This document shows, piece by piece, positions 34,898-43,946 of a DNA stretch of 64,000 bases. The translations under genes were made by a program, and so were the position numbers. Under the pieces are notes generated by a model, which saw only the letters and a program-made list of their open reading frames with translations, was not told where the DNA came from and ran no database searches. The DNA comes from Nitrospirota bacterium (GTDB taxonomy: Bacteria > Nitrospirota > UBA9217): assembly GCA_023229435.1 (NCBI GenBank), contig JALNZF010000007.1:1-64000 (forward strand). Reading direction: 5' to 3'. The stretch's first letter is position 1. Every line of letters starts with the position of its first letter.

Positions 34898-36387
34898 CAA
34901 TTCACTCCAAGGATCTGAACGCAGGTCCTGATGGTCTCGTCGATGAACCCGGGGACCTTGACACCCATCACCACGATCGCAATTGCCATCACGATCATAA
35001 CGCTCGTGCCGAGCATATTCCCGAGTTTAGATCCTGCAGCGTGGTGATGGCCGGGATCAGCAGAACCGGGTTCCCCGGGTTTCCCGAACAGCATCTTTCC
35101 GAAGCCGGAAAGCACTCCGTAGAACACAATGACCACGAAGAACAGGAAAAGGGCCACCACGAACCACAGACCCCTGTCCACGCCGGCCTTCAAGACCGTG
35201 AACTCGCTCACAAAGATATTGAACGGCGGCGTACCGGAGAGCGACAACGCACCGATGAAGGTCAGCGTACCCAGGAGCGGCATGGACGTGAGCACTCCGC
35301 TCACGTTGGCGATGTTGGTGGACCCGAAACGTGACTGGATCTTTCCCGAAGCGAAGAACATGAGCGGCTTCGCAAGCGCATGGTTAAGGATGTGCAGGAG
35401 CGCGCCGTAGATGCCGATCGGCCCGCCGATGCCGATACCGAGCGAAATGATGCCCATGTGCTCGATACTGCTGTAGGCAAGGAGCCGTTTGTAATTGTCC
35501 TGTACCAGGATGAAGATCGCCGAGATGCCGAGGGAGATAAGGCCGAAGATGATCAGCAGGTTGCCGGTAAAGGCGCTGCCCGTCGACGGTTCGACGATCA
35601 TGACAAAGCGCATGATCCCGTAGAACGCGGTGTTGAGCAGTATCCCCGATAGCAGGGCGCTGATAGGGCTCGGCGCCTGGCTATGGGCATCGGGCAGCCA
35701 GTTGTGCACCGGCGCCAGACCGGCCTTGGTGCCGTAACCGACCAGCACGAAGATGAAGGCGAGCTTCATGGTCTCGGGATTGAGCTTACGGGCAACGCCG
35801 CGGAGCACGGTCCAGTTGAGCGCGCCTTCGGTCCCCATGACCGACGTGGACGCGTAGTAGGTAATGAATGTGCCGAGCAGGGCAAAGGTGATGCCGACCG
35901 TGCACAGGATGATGTACTTCCACGCGGCCTCGATTGCCAGCGGCCGTTTGTGGAAACCGAGACCGATGAGGAGCGCGGACACGATGGTCGTTGCCTCGAT
36001 CCCGATCCACATGACGGCAAGGTTGTTCGCCATGCAGACCAGCAGCATCGTGAAGACAAAGAGATGGAACAGTCCGTAGTAGGTCCTCACGCCGCGGAGG
36101 TTCATCAGTCCCGTTTCGTACTCGTGCTCAAGATAGCTGATGGAGTAGATGGCCGAGGCAAGGCTCAGGAATATCACGAGCGACATGATATACCCCGAAA
36201 GGGCGTCCATGGAGAACGCGCCGCTCATATCGGAAACCGACGCGGTGAGCGAAGCAACAATTATCGGATACGCGTACCCTGCGAGCGCAACCGTCCCGGC
36301 AAGGCTCACGTAGCCTACGACGCGCGGATTCCGCACGTTATAGCAGATGACTGCGGTAAGGATCGGTATTATTAGTATGGCAATCAT
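34897..36387 (-). CDS. Ehr complex a: HyfF-like proton-translocating subunit
   Basis: A 496-residue antiporter-like membrane subunit with about 14 helices. Conserved features: MWIGIEATTIVSALLIG, GYGTKAGLAPVHNWLPDAHSQAPS and RLLAYSSIEHMGIIS. Its stop codon overlaps the start of the large-subunit gene, so these two are coupled. The paralogue in copy b is at 20643. Confidence 0.92.
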   Translation of the reverse strand: MIAILIIPILTAVICYNVRNPRVVGYVSLAGTVALAGYAYPIIVASLTASVSDMSGAFSMDALSGYIMSLVIFLSLASAIYSISYLEHEYETGLMNLRGVRTYYGLFHLFVFTMLLVCMANNLAVMWIGIEATTIVSALLIGLGFHKRPLAIEAAWKYIILCTVGITFALLGTFITYYASTSVMGTEGALNWTVLRGVARKLNPETMKLAFIFVLVGYGTKAGLAPVHNWLPDAHSQAPSPISALLSGILLNTAFYGIMRFVMIVEPSTGSAFTGNLLIIFGLISLGISAIFILVQDNYKRLLAYSSIEHMGIISLGIGIGGPIGIYGALLHILNHALAKPLMFFASGKIQSRFGSTNIANVSGVLTSMPLLGTLTFIGALSLSGTPPFNIFVSEFTVLKAGVDRGLWFVVALFLFFVVIVFYGVLSGFGKMLFGKPGEPGSADPGHHHAAGSKLGNMLGTSVMIVMAIAIVVMGVKVPGFIDETIRTCVQILGVN

Positions 36388-36434
36388 TTAATAATCTTCT
36401 GAAAATAGAAGCAACACGAACGTGATTCTAAAGC

Positions 36435-36506
36435 TGTCATTCCCGAAGGTTTTATCGGGAATCTGGTATTAAACCATATCCCCGATAGGATCATTCGGGG
36501 ATGACA
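36435..36506. repeat. Dispersed repeat D, copy 2 (inverted)
   Basis: The reverse complement reads TGTCATCCCCGAATGATCC, passes through GGGGATATGGTTTAATACC and ends like copy 1 at 30359-30484. It lies in the E-F spacer of copy a, the very spacer where the island sits in copy b. Confidence 0.85.
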
Positions 36507-36581
36507 ATCTATTTGATATTCGAAATATATGTAAATACAATTATGAGACTGTAAATAATTCCTCGTACTCCGAACTCTGTA

Positions 36582-37241
36582 CTATCCTTTCAGCACCGTC
36601 AGCTTGTCCAGGTCCGCGGAAGCAAAGGCCCGTTTGATCTGAATGGCGAAGATCCCCATAATGATCACGCCCATGAGCATGTCGAACAGCACGCCGAGTT
36701 CAATCATCGTGGGCATGCCGAAGGTCAGCGAAAAACCGGCCAGAAAGAGGCCGTTCTCCATGAACAGCAGTCCAAGCACCTGCGTCAGCGCCTTCTTCCT
36801 CGTGATCATGATGAACAGACTGATGAGGATCACGGCTATGGATATCTGGAGAACATTCCTCGAAAAACCGGTGACGAAGATGCCGTCTTTCAGCGAAGCA
36901 TACACCACGGCAACCAGAACGCCCGATATGGCAAGTGAAAGGGTATTGCTGATATACGGCTGCACCTCGTGGGTCACCCGCATCTGGCGGACTATCCTCC
37001 GCAGGAAGAGCGGGATAATGATACCCTTCGTTGCAAGGGTCAGGAACGAAGCGATATACAGGTGTGTCTCGCCTGCGAGGACCGCCACCACGGCGATCAG
37101 GCCGGACAGCAGCCATGAATTGATGGTGTACGCCTTCACGTATGACTCGATGCTCTTGAAGGCGTTCAGGGTCACCGCCGTCAGGAGAATACCGACGGAG
37201 ATATAATCGATTATGGAAAAAGCTTCAAGCCAGGATTTCAT
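36582..37241 (-). CDS. Ehr complex a: HyfE-like membrane subunit
   Basis: A HyfE/NuoK-like subunit of about 219 residues, seven hydrophobic segments, with LLFMENGLFLAGFSLTFGMP and a following ELGVLFDMLMG helix. I prefer the ATG at 37241 (MKSWLEAF), with GGAG 9 nt before, to the ATG at 37256. The paralogue is at 28567. Confidence 0.9.
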   Translation of the reverse strand: MKSWLEAFSIIDYISVGILLTAVTLNAFKSIESYVKAYTINSWLLSGLIAVVAVLAGETHLYIASFLTLATKGIIIPLFLRRIVRQMRVTHEVQPYISNTLSLAISGVLVAVVYASLKDGIFVTGFSRNVLQISIAVILISLFIMITRKKALTQVLGLLFMENGLFLAGFSLTFGMPTMIELGVLFDMLMGVIIMGIFAIQIKRAFASADLDKLTVLKG

Positions 37242-37254
37242 GTCGCGGCGCTCC

Positions 37255-37412
37255 ATTGGAAATTGGAAATTTAAGATTGGAAATTTAAAATTTTTAATTC
37301 ACTCATTTTTTCTTCTTTGCCGTGATAAGTGATTTTGCGATGATTTCGTATCTAACACTTTACAATTTCCAATCTTCAATTTCCAATAGCGACACGCTCC
37401 GCATGTCGCTAT
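37255..37412. repeat. Word-repeat hairpin (TTGGAAATT words) and perfect 8-bp stem
   Basis: The left arm at 37255-37292 has ATTGGAAATTGGAAATTT words; the right arm at 37361-37387 has TTTCCAATCTTCAATTTCCA. Just beyond, TAGCGACA and TGTCGCTA (37386-37411) form a separate perfect stem. It lies between genes C and E of copy a, matching the position of the 29248 hairpin in copy b but with a different word. Confidence 0.82.
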
Positions 37413-38326
37413 TTCCCCATCATAATGTGCGTCACGAGCGACAGGAACGCAAGCACAAAGGCGCCGCCAAGGATCGACGGAAGCTGGAAGAACCTCACCT
37501 TCGCGCGCGTGGACTCCACGGCGGCCATCAGCACACACATTGAGAGCATTTTGATCGCGTACATGCCGGAAGCGGCAGCCATGCCCAAGCCGCCTGCAGC
37601 ATGCGCCATCCCGAAGGGGATGAAAACATCGACTGCCAGCGTGAACAGGACCATCTGCTTTATTGAGTGCGCCCATTCCATAAGGGCCAGATATTTGCCG
37701 GAATATTCGAGGATCATGCCTTCGTGAATCATCGTAAGTTCAAGATGCGTGTCCGGGTTATCAACCGGCACTCTGCCCGTTTCAGCGATGATCGCCACGA
37801 TGAACGCGGCCAAGGCCAGCAGGTGCGATGGTGAATAGGCAATGCCCTGCGCCCCGGCAATGCGCGCGATGTTCGTGGATCCTGCCGCTATGGCGGCAGT
37901 GAAGAGGGCGAGCATCATCATGGGCTCCACCAGGATCGCAACGGTCATTTCCCTGCTGCTTCCCTCGCCGCCAAAGGCCGTCCCGGCATCAAGACCGGCA
38001 AGGGCCATGAAGAACCGGGCCAGGGCAAAGAGCGCGATAAGCGCAATGATATCTCCCATCACGTCAAAGGCTGATGCGGTGGTGATCACCGGAACGATCA
38101 TGGCCGCGGCCACCATCGACGCATACACGATATACGGTGCGGCCTTGAATATCCACGACGTGACCGTGGAAACCACCATGTCTTTTTTGAAAAGACGCAG
38201 GAGATCATAGTAGGACTGGAGCACGCCGGGCCCCTTCCTGCCCTGCATCTCCGCCTTGAACGTCTTGATCAACCCGTTCACCAGCGGTGAAAAGATGATG
38301 ATTATGAGAAACTGATAATACTCCAT
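37409..38326 (-). CDS. Ehr complex a: HyfC/NuoH-like membrane subunit
   Basis: A 305-residue NuoH-type subunit with about eight helices. It has GRKGPGVLQSYYDLLRLFKK, LDAGTAFGGEGSSREM and VPVDNPDTHLELTMIHEGMI, the family's charged chamber residues. It lies 18 bp after the B gene. The paralogue in copy b is at 29356. Confidence 0.92.
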   Translation of the reverse strand: MEYYQFLIIIIFSPLVNGLIKTFKAEMQGRKGPGVLQSYYDLLRLFKKDMVVSTVTSWIFKAAPYIVYASMVAAAMIVPVITTASAFDVMGDIIALIALFALARFFMALAGLDAGTAFGGEGSSREMTVAILVEPMMMLALFTAAIAAGSTNIARIAGAQGIAYSPSHLLALAAFIVAIIAETGRVPVDNPDTHLELTMIHEGMILEYSGKYLALMEWAHSIKQMVLFTLAVDVFIPFGMAHAAGGLGMAAASGMYAIKMLSMCVLMAAVESTRAKVRFFQLPSILGGAFVLAFLSLVTHIMMGK

Positions 38327-38344
38327 GTCGTTGCGCCGCCCCCG

Positions 38345-40360
38345 CTATGTTCCAAAGATCAATAACACAATCAGCGTGATCAGAATATATCCCAGATAGA
38401 GCTGAAGACTGCCGGACTGCAGCAGCTTTACGTTGCCCGCAACGATCTGTATGAATCTGGTGACCGGCTCATACACATATCGGTCGAAGAACGGCGTGAT
38501 CTCGCCGCCATACCGAATTGACTTCACAAAAAAAGGCTTGATGAGATAGGACACCTTCAGGTCTCTGCTCGGAAGATAGATGCGCTTATAGATGATCCTG
38601 AGCGGTTTGGTGAATGCCGTGGCCGTGTACTGCATCCGCGAGGTAAGCCCCCGGATACCGCAGTCCCATGAATCGGCATACACGATCTTTCTTTGTCCTC
38701 CGACGATCCTGATGAAAAGCAGCGCCGCAAGCAGCATCACGGCCATGGTGATCAGGATCGCGACCGGTGACAGGGTCGCCGATGTCTGCGGTATGCCAAG
38801 AACGCCTTGCTGGTAGACAAGGGTGGATGCGCCGGTGACGCCATAGACAGCGGAAGCCAGAAGAGATATCGCGGTTGCGGGAAAAATGCCGAAGAGGAGG
38901 CACGGAACGGCAAGCAATGCCATTCCCAGTATCATCGTAATCGACGTCTCCTTTGCCTCCCTTGCTTGAGCGCTCCTCGGCATGCCGAGAAATGAGATGC
39001 CAAAGGCCTTCACGAAGCCCGCCGCGGCAAGGGCGCCGGTGAGCGCGAGCGCCGCCCCGCCGAGCGGCGACACGATCTTCGCGGTCACCGAGGGGACTTG
39101 AAAACCGAGAAGCAGAGACTGATAGGTAAGCCATTCGCTCACGAACCCGTTCAGCGGGGGAAGCGCGCAGATCGAGAGTGAACCGACCAGAAAGAAGAAA
39201 CCGGTGTACGGCATCCGTTTCAAAAGACCGCCCATGGTTTCCATATTGCTCCTGCCCATGCTGGTGATCACCGACCCCGCGCCCAGAAAAAGCACGCTTT
39301 TAAACAAGGCATGGTTCAGCACGTGAAAAAGGGCCGCGGTAAGCGCCAGCGACGACAACGCGTAGAATCCGTTGCTCTTGAACATCATGGCGGCGCCGAC
39401 GCCCAGCAGGATGATCCCGATGTTCTCCACGCTGGAGTAAGCAAGGAACAGCTTCACCTCGTTCTCGATCAGGCTGTAGAGAATGCCGAGGATCGCCGAG
39501 ACCGCGCCGACACAGATGAGCGCGATCCCCCACCACTCAGGCCCCTGCCCCATCACATCCATGCAGATCCGGATCAATCCGTAGATGCCCATCTTTACCA
39601 TGAGTCCGGACATGATGGCGGCGATATTCGACGGCACCACCGCGTATGCCCGGGGGATCCAGGTGTGAAGCGGGATGATTCCCGACTTGGTTCCGAAACC
39701 GATGACGGAAAAAATAAAGATGATCGATCTCACACTTACCGGGATCCCGGAGAGCCCCGCCTTCATCCCTTCGAAGTCCATCCTTCCCGTGTAACGGTAG
39801 AGGATAAAGAAAAGCGCTATGATGAATGCGGTCCCGATGTGGGTCATGACCGCATAGAACAGGCCGGCGCGCGCGGCCTTCTCGTTCCGTTCGAAGGTCA
39901 CGAGAAAGTAGGATGCGATCGCCATCGTTTCCCAGGAGATCAGAAAGGTAAAGATATTTGCCGACAGTACCACGGCGTAGAGACTCAGGATGAGGGTGTT
40001 ATAGAAGAACCCCATAAGACCCGCATGCCGGAAGGTACGCGTAAATCCGATGGAGTATATTGATACTGCGAAGGTGACCAGCGATATCGTGATCATGAAG
40101 AAGCCGGCCAGCGCATCGCCGCGGAAGGAAAACTCGAACACCGATGACACAGACAGGGCCTGGTAGGTTACTGAAGGCGCAACGGTAAGATATATGCCGA
40201 TCGCAAGAAAACTTAAGGCCCCGAAGAGGGAGAAGAGATAGGAGGTTGTTCTGGTTTTTCCGGCTGGTACGAGTGCGATGACCGCACCCACTGCAAAAAA
40301 TAAGATCCCCGAAAGAAGAAAATGTTCCGTTTCTATCAAAATATATTCCCGCTTTGTCAA
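38345..40360 (-). CDS. Ehr complex a: HyfB-like proton-translocating subunit
   Basis: A 671-residue NuoL-like subunit with SWETMAIASYFLVTFE, KSGIIPLHTWIPRAYAVVPS and LAYSSVENIGIILLG, plus a C-terminal extension with a final membrane helix (LGYILITLIVLLIF). The start codon is uncertain: TTG at 40360 is the longest, a later TTG is possible. It opens copy a and thus probably the whole 22 kb transcription unit; I could not identify its promoter. Confidence 0.92.
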   Translation of the reverse strand: MTKREYILIETEHFLLSGILFFAVGAVIALVPAGKTRTTSYLFSLFGALSFLAIGIYLTVAPSVTYQALSVSSVFEFSFRGDALAGFFMITISLVTFAVSIYSIGFTRTFRHAGLMGFFYNTLILSLYAVVLSANIFTFLISWETMAIASYFLVTFERNEKAARAGLFYAVMTHIGTAFIIALFFILYRYTGRMDFEGMKAGLSGIPVSVRSIIFIFSVIGFGTKSGIIPLHTWIPRAYAVVPSNIAAIMSGLMVKMGIYGLIRICMDVMGQGPEWWGIALICVGAVSAILGILYSLIENEVKLFLAYSSVENIGIILLGVGAAMMFKSNGFYALSSLALTAALFHVLNHALFKSVLFLGAGSVITSMGRSNMETMGGLLKRMPYTGFFFLVGSLSICALPPLNGFVSEWLTYQSLLLGFQVPSVTAKIVSPLGGAALALTGALAAAGFVKAFGISFLGMPRSAQAREAKETSITMILGMALLAVPCLLFGIFPATAISLLASAVYGVTGASTLVYQQGVLGIPQTSATLSPVAILITMAVMLLAALLFIRIVGGQRKIVYADSWDCGIRGLTSRMQYTATAFTKPLRIIYKRIYLPSRDLKVSYLIKPFFVKSIRYGGEITPFFDRYVYEPVTRFIQIVAGNVKLLQSGSLQLYLGYILITLIVLLIFGT

Positions 40361-40449
40361 AAATCAGGCGTTCAACAACGCCGTGTTACGTTTTTGCAGT
40401 ATATTCCAATAGGCCGTTTTGTCAAGACTAAATTCAAATCCCTTTACGT

Positions 40450-41664
40450 TCATCCGGCTTTTCTTATCTTCAACAACTTCGCCGCCATCACGGCGATCAG
40501 CGCAGCAACGCAGCTCAGCATGGCCCCCATCTTTGCAGCGCCCTGAAGCACCGGATCGATGAAGGCCACCCCCGCAACAAACAGTGCCACGGTAAACCCG
40601 AAGCCTGCAATGATCCCCACGACCAGAAGCTCCTTCTTCTGCATGCCCCGGGGCATCGGAAAACCGAGCAGAACGGCAATACTGCCAAACGCGAAAATTC
40701 CCGCGGTCTTTCCTGCGAGGAGCGACAGCAACACCAGCCAGGTGACCGTGCCGACCTGGGAAAATCCAACTCCCGCGTTGGCGAGGCCGAACAGGAAAAG
40801 TCCGAAGTCGACGATGATCTTCCACTCATGTTCGAACTGAGCCATGGCCGCACGGTCATCAATGTCCTCCTCAAAGAGGTGCTTTTTTTCAACCATCGCG
40901 TGCGGCAGGAACGGAATGATAAAGACCAGCGCAAGCGCCGGGTGGAGATGTGCCATGAACAGTCCGGCCCAGGAGAGAACACCACCTATGAGGATATAAG
41001 GCCAGTATGAACTGATCCGCCGCGTCCTCAGCGCATAGGCGATCAGCATTCCTGCCAGCGTCAGCAAGAGACATAGTGGTTCTATGGGAAATCGGGGATC
41101 AGGGTAGAAGAGGGCGATAATGGCAAGGCCAATGCCGTCGTCGGCCACGGCAAGCAGGAGCAAAAATGAAATTGCCGGATGGTTCTTGCCAAAGATCAAC
41201 CGTGCAACCAGCCACGCAAAGGCGATGTCCGTCGCCGTCACGATCCCCCACCCGCGCTGCAGTTCGGGTGCGCCGATAACCTGATTGAGCATCAGGTAGA
41301 CAAGGGCTGGACCGACCACCCCCCCTGCGGTCGCCAGCAGCGGATTAACCGACTTGCTAACGGGATAAAGGTCTCCTCCCGGCAGGAAGCTCTGGGTGAT
41401 CTCCACCGTGGCGATGCCGAAAAAAAAGACCATGAAAATATCATTGGTCAGGAAATAAAAACTGAGGGGACCGAGCAAGCGGCCGTGCAAGAAACGGTCG
41501 TAGCTCTCCGGTGCGCCATTGGCCCAGGCAAGCGCCAGGATAACACCGCCCAGAAGCGGGACGGAAAACTCACGAAGAAGGTTGATTCGTTCTTTCACGA
41601 TCAGCGCCTTTGAATGATTAATCAGTGTACGAAATACTGAGGCTCTTGCAAAACTGTTTGTCAT
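40450..41664 (-). CDS. nhaA: Na+/H+ antiporter NhaA
   Basis: A 404-residue NhaA-family antiporter, about 12 helices. Hallmarks: TDIAFAWLVARL (equivalent to the E. coli Asp133 region) and the paired aspartates in AVADDGIGLAIIALFY (equivalent to Asp163/164). The long start at 41664 abuts a dispersed repeat with no ribosome-binding site; the GTG at 41598 with AAGG upstream is an alternative and keeps the whole fold. It exchanges Na+ for H+ and may balance the ion gradient made by the adjacent Ehr complexes. Confidence 0.92.
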   Translation of the reverse strand: MTNSFARASVFRTLINHSKALIVKERINLLREFSVPLLGGVILALAWANGAPESYDRFLHGRLLGPLSFYFLTNDIFMVFFFGIATVEITQSFLPGGDLYPVSKSVNPLLATAGGVVGPALVYLMLNQVIGAPELQRGWGIVTATDIAFAWLVARLIFGKNHPAISFLLLLAVADDGIGLAIIALFYPDPRFPIEPLCLLLTLAGMLIAYALRTRRISSYWPYILIGGVLSWAGLFMAHLHPALALVFIIPFLPHAMVEKKHLFEEDIDDRAAMAQFEHEWKIIVDFGLFLFGLANAGVGFSQVGTVTWLVLLSLLAGKTAGIFAFGSIAVLLGFPMPRGMQKKELLVVGIIAGFGFTVALFVAGVAFIDPVLQGAAKMGAMLSCVAALIAVMAAKLLKIRKAG

Positions 41665-41799
41665 CCCCCGCTTGATTCATGCGGGGGCAGGCCCCGAATC
41701 TTGCCCTCGAATGTTTTAATCGGGGGGCCCTCAATCGGGGATATGGTTATTCAAGCAGTTAGAACCAGATTCCCGCTCAGAATCGCTGCGAGAATGACG
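41659..41799. repeat. Dispersed repeat D, copy 3
   Basis: Shares the first 60 bp or so with copy 1 (TGTCATCCCCCGCTTGATTC, then GCGGGGGCAGGCCCCGAATC) and later GGGGATATGG and CCAGATTCCCG. It adjoins the 5' end of the nhaA reading frame. Confidence 0.88.
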
Positions 41800-41870
41800 G
41801 GCTTGGGACATTTGCAAAAGGCTCAGTTATTCAAGTTAGAAACATCGTAACAGCCGTCATGAACGATGTC

Positions 41871-41899
41871 AAACAAAAAGGGCGGCTTTTCAGCCGCCC
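41871..41899 (-). terminator. Intrinsic terminator after the TauE partner gene
   Basis: On the minus strand GGGCGGCT-GAAA-AGCCGCCC is followed by TTTTTG. It lies about 40 bp after the stop at 41937 and closes the TauE/partner unit. Confidence 0.9.
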
Positions 41900-41936
41900 T
41901 GCAATGGTGTTTTTTCTGATTAATGTCTATCCTGAT

Positions 41937-42434
41937 TTAATGTCCGCCCACTTTTAACAGGCCGCTGGCCGCCAGAGACAGCACCAGCACTTCCACGATC
42001 GCAATGATAGCGTAAGCGGTGTCCTTTTTCCTGAACAGGATCGGCAGGATAACCAGGTAGCAGAGGATTGTAAGGCCTGCAAGCATGGCAATACCGATGA
42101 AATTCAGGTAATCGCCTTTCCCTACCAGTGCGGCCCAGTGCCAACCCGTAGGCGCTTCTTTAATATGATTGAACTCGTTAACTCTCATGCTCCATAATGG
42201 AGTGTTCTGCAACTTATATTCTTCCACATACTGCCACTTCCAGGCGGGATCACCTACCTTTGCCATGTAGGGCCGCGAAAGATCTTCAAGTGGCACAAAG
42301 CTCGGGAGCACACCCGAGATATAGATAAAGAAGGTGATCACCAGAATGGCGAGACCCAGCCACATTCCGATATTGAGAACACCCGCATATGCCATTTGTT
42401 CTTCAGATGCCTTGTTATTCTTTACTTCCGTCAT
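41937..42434 (-). CDS. Membrane protein, partner of TauE/SafE carrier
   Basis: A 165-residue protein with three or four hydrophobic segments (about 24-44, 108-130, 137-160) and a periplasmic-looking loop rich in W and K (AWKWQYVEEYKLQNTPLWSM). AGGAGG precedes the ATG. It lies 12 bp after the TauE/SafE gene, so it is most likely an accessory subunit. Family name not recognised. Confidence 0.75.
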   Translation of the reverse strand: MTEVKNNKASEEQMAYAGVLNIGMWLGLAILVITFFIYISGVLPSFVPLEDLSRPYMAKVGDPAWKWQYVEEYKLQNTPLWSMRVNEFNHIKEAPTGWHWAALVGKGDYLNFIGIAMLAGLTILCYLVILPILFRKKDTAYAIIAIVEVLVLSLAASGLLKVGGH

Positions 42435-42446
42435 TATTCGTTCCTC

Positions 42447-43478
42447 CTATTTCCAGATTTCAAGTCCCTTGAGCAGGGACCTGAGTCCCGCGAAGAGCAG
42501 GAGACCGATGACCATCCACTTGATGGCCTTGGGTTTCGACCTGGCGAGGATCTTAACGCCTATGATCGAACCGAGCATGATGCCCACGAGAGACGGCACC
42601 ACGATCATCGGCAGGACCGCGCCCTGATTCAGGTAGACCCAGGCAGCCGATGTGTCGGTAATCGAGAGCAGGAACTTGCTCGTGGCCACCGAGATCTTGA
42701 GCGGCGCGCCCATCAGCAGGTTCAGCACCGGTACGTTCGCCCAACCCGCGCCCAGACCGAACATGCCCGCCATGATACCGATCACGACGAACAGGGCAAG
42801 GCCCATCGGCGTCTTATGAACGGTCCATTCCACGTCCTTGCCGAGCGACTCTTCCCGGTAGATACCCATGATCCCAAGGCTCTGAGCAAGATTGTCCGGC
42901 TTGGGTACATGGGGAAAATCTGACTTTTTAGCAGTTGCCATGATGACCACGATGAACAGGATCGTCGCGCCGAGGAGTGTGTTCACCGTGTTCGGCTTGA
43001 GCGCGAGCCCGATCATCGCGCCGCCAATCGCGGCCGCAGACGCGATTACCGCCACGGGAATCGCCAGCCGGAGGCTCGCGAGGTTCCTCTTCAGCAGTCC
43101 CGGACCCGCGGCAAGAGCGCCCGCGAGCGCAACCAGAAGACCGGCGCCTCTTACGAAATCAATATTGAACGGGAAAAATCCGCCCACGATCGGCACGAAC
43201 AGCACGCCGCCGCCAACACCGCCGAGCACCGCCAGGATGCCGAGGATGAATGTCGTGATGAACAATGCCAGCGGCCATACCCACCAGGGTACGGTCGACT
43301 CCGGCACTGCGGAAACCGGGGTTGTCGCTGTTGCATGGGCATCGCCGTGTCCAACAACCGCCTCAGCGGCGGGGGCAATGGGCGCCGGGTCGTTCGATGC
43401 GAACACCGTCCCGGCCGCGGTCAGCATGGCAACAACGACCAGCAGCATAATAGAGACCGTCAAATAACGCTGTACCAT
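42447..43478 (-). CDS. TauE/SafE-family membrane carrier (second copy)
   Basis: A 343-residue carrier with an N-terminal hydrophobic segment that could be a signal or first helix (ending VFASN), a 40-residue Ala/Pro-rich exposed stretch, then about eight helices. Half-motifs: GILAVLGGVGGGVLFVPIVG and MAGMFGLGAGWANVPVLNLLMG. The substrate is unknown, a sulfur oxyanion or sulfonate being the family expectation. Different in sequence and partner from the carrier at 7287. Confidence 0.9.
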   Translation of the reverse strand: MVQRYLTVSIMLLVVVAMLTAAGTVFASNDPAPIAPAAEAVVGHGDAHATATTPVSAVPESTVPWWVWPLALFITTFILGILAVLGGVGGGVLFVPIVGGFFPFNIDFVRGAGLLVALAGALAAGPGLLKRNLASLRLAIPVAVIASAAAIGGAMIGLALKPNTVNTLLGATILFIVVIMATAKKSDFPHVPKPDNLAQSLGIMGIYREESLGKDVEWTVHKTPMGLALFVVIGIMAGMFGLGAGWANVPVLNLLMGAPLKISVATSKFLLSITDTSAAWVYLNQGAVLPMIVVPSLVGIMLGSIIGVKILARSKPKAIKWMVIGLLLFAGLRSLLKGLEIWK

Positions 43479-43946
43479 TTACAGTCCTTTCTTGTATCTA
43501 CTCAGGTCAAAATCTGTTAGCCGCGAAAGAACCCCCGAGAAGACATTTCGAGGGCAGGCTCCAGGACCGCAGAGAGAATTAAAACTGAAATACAGGGTTT
43601 CACAGGGTTTCAGGTTTTTTCTTTGAGTTCTTTGCGTTCTTTTGCGGCCAATCTGAGCAGTTACCCTTTCTTTCCGAATGAGTTCAATAGAGTATTTGTT
43701 TCAAACCAATCCATTGCGTTATGCAATTGCGTGGTTTCAATTTGCACGGGTTGTCATGTTATTATAATGTCGGAGAAGTTGTCAAGAAAAATGTTGCCGT
43801 TCTGCGCTGGAACTCCATAAATTCATTCGATGAATCGATAAGGAACACTTATGAGCGCGATGAGAAAGAACAGGCGGGGTTTGAGGCCCCGCCTGAAGAG
43901 AAACATTATTAAAAGGAGAAACAGGATATAATCTTGATAACGGTAA
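43479..43946. other. Gene-free spacer with repeat and terminator
   Basis: This 468-bp spacer holds an imperfect word hairpin (CCGCGAAAGAAC at about 43520 against GTTCTTTTGCGG near 43637) and a stem AGGCGGGG/CCCCGCCT at 43873-43895. Small frames on the plus strand here have no convincing start site and are not accepted. Confidence 0.6.
43873..43895 (-). terminator. Probable terminator of the large lipoprotein gene
   Basis: An 8-bp GC stem (AGGCGGGG/CCCCGCCT) with a 7-nt loop, 50 bp after the lipoprotein stop, followed on the minus strand by TGTTCTTTCTC, a modest T-rich tail. Confidence 0.55.

Noticed and set aside
18263..40360. Functional [NiFe] hydrogenase or formate hydrogenlyase
   Set aside because: The Ni-Fe cysteine ligands are absent from both large subunits, and no maturation or formate dehydrogenase genes are present.
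43721..43912. Plus-strand 63-codon frame in the spacer after the large lipoprotein
   Set aside because: No ribosome-binding site, and its end is formed by the terminator stem.
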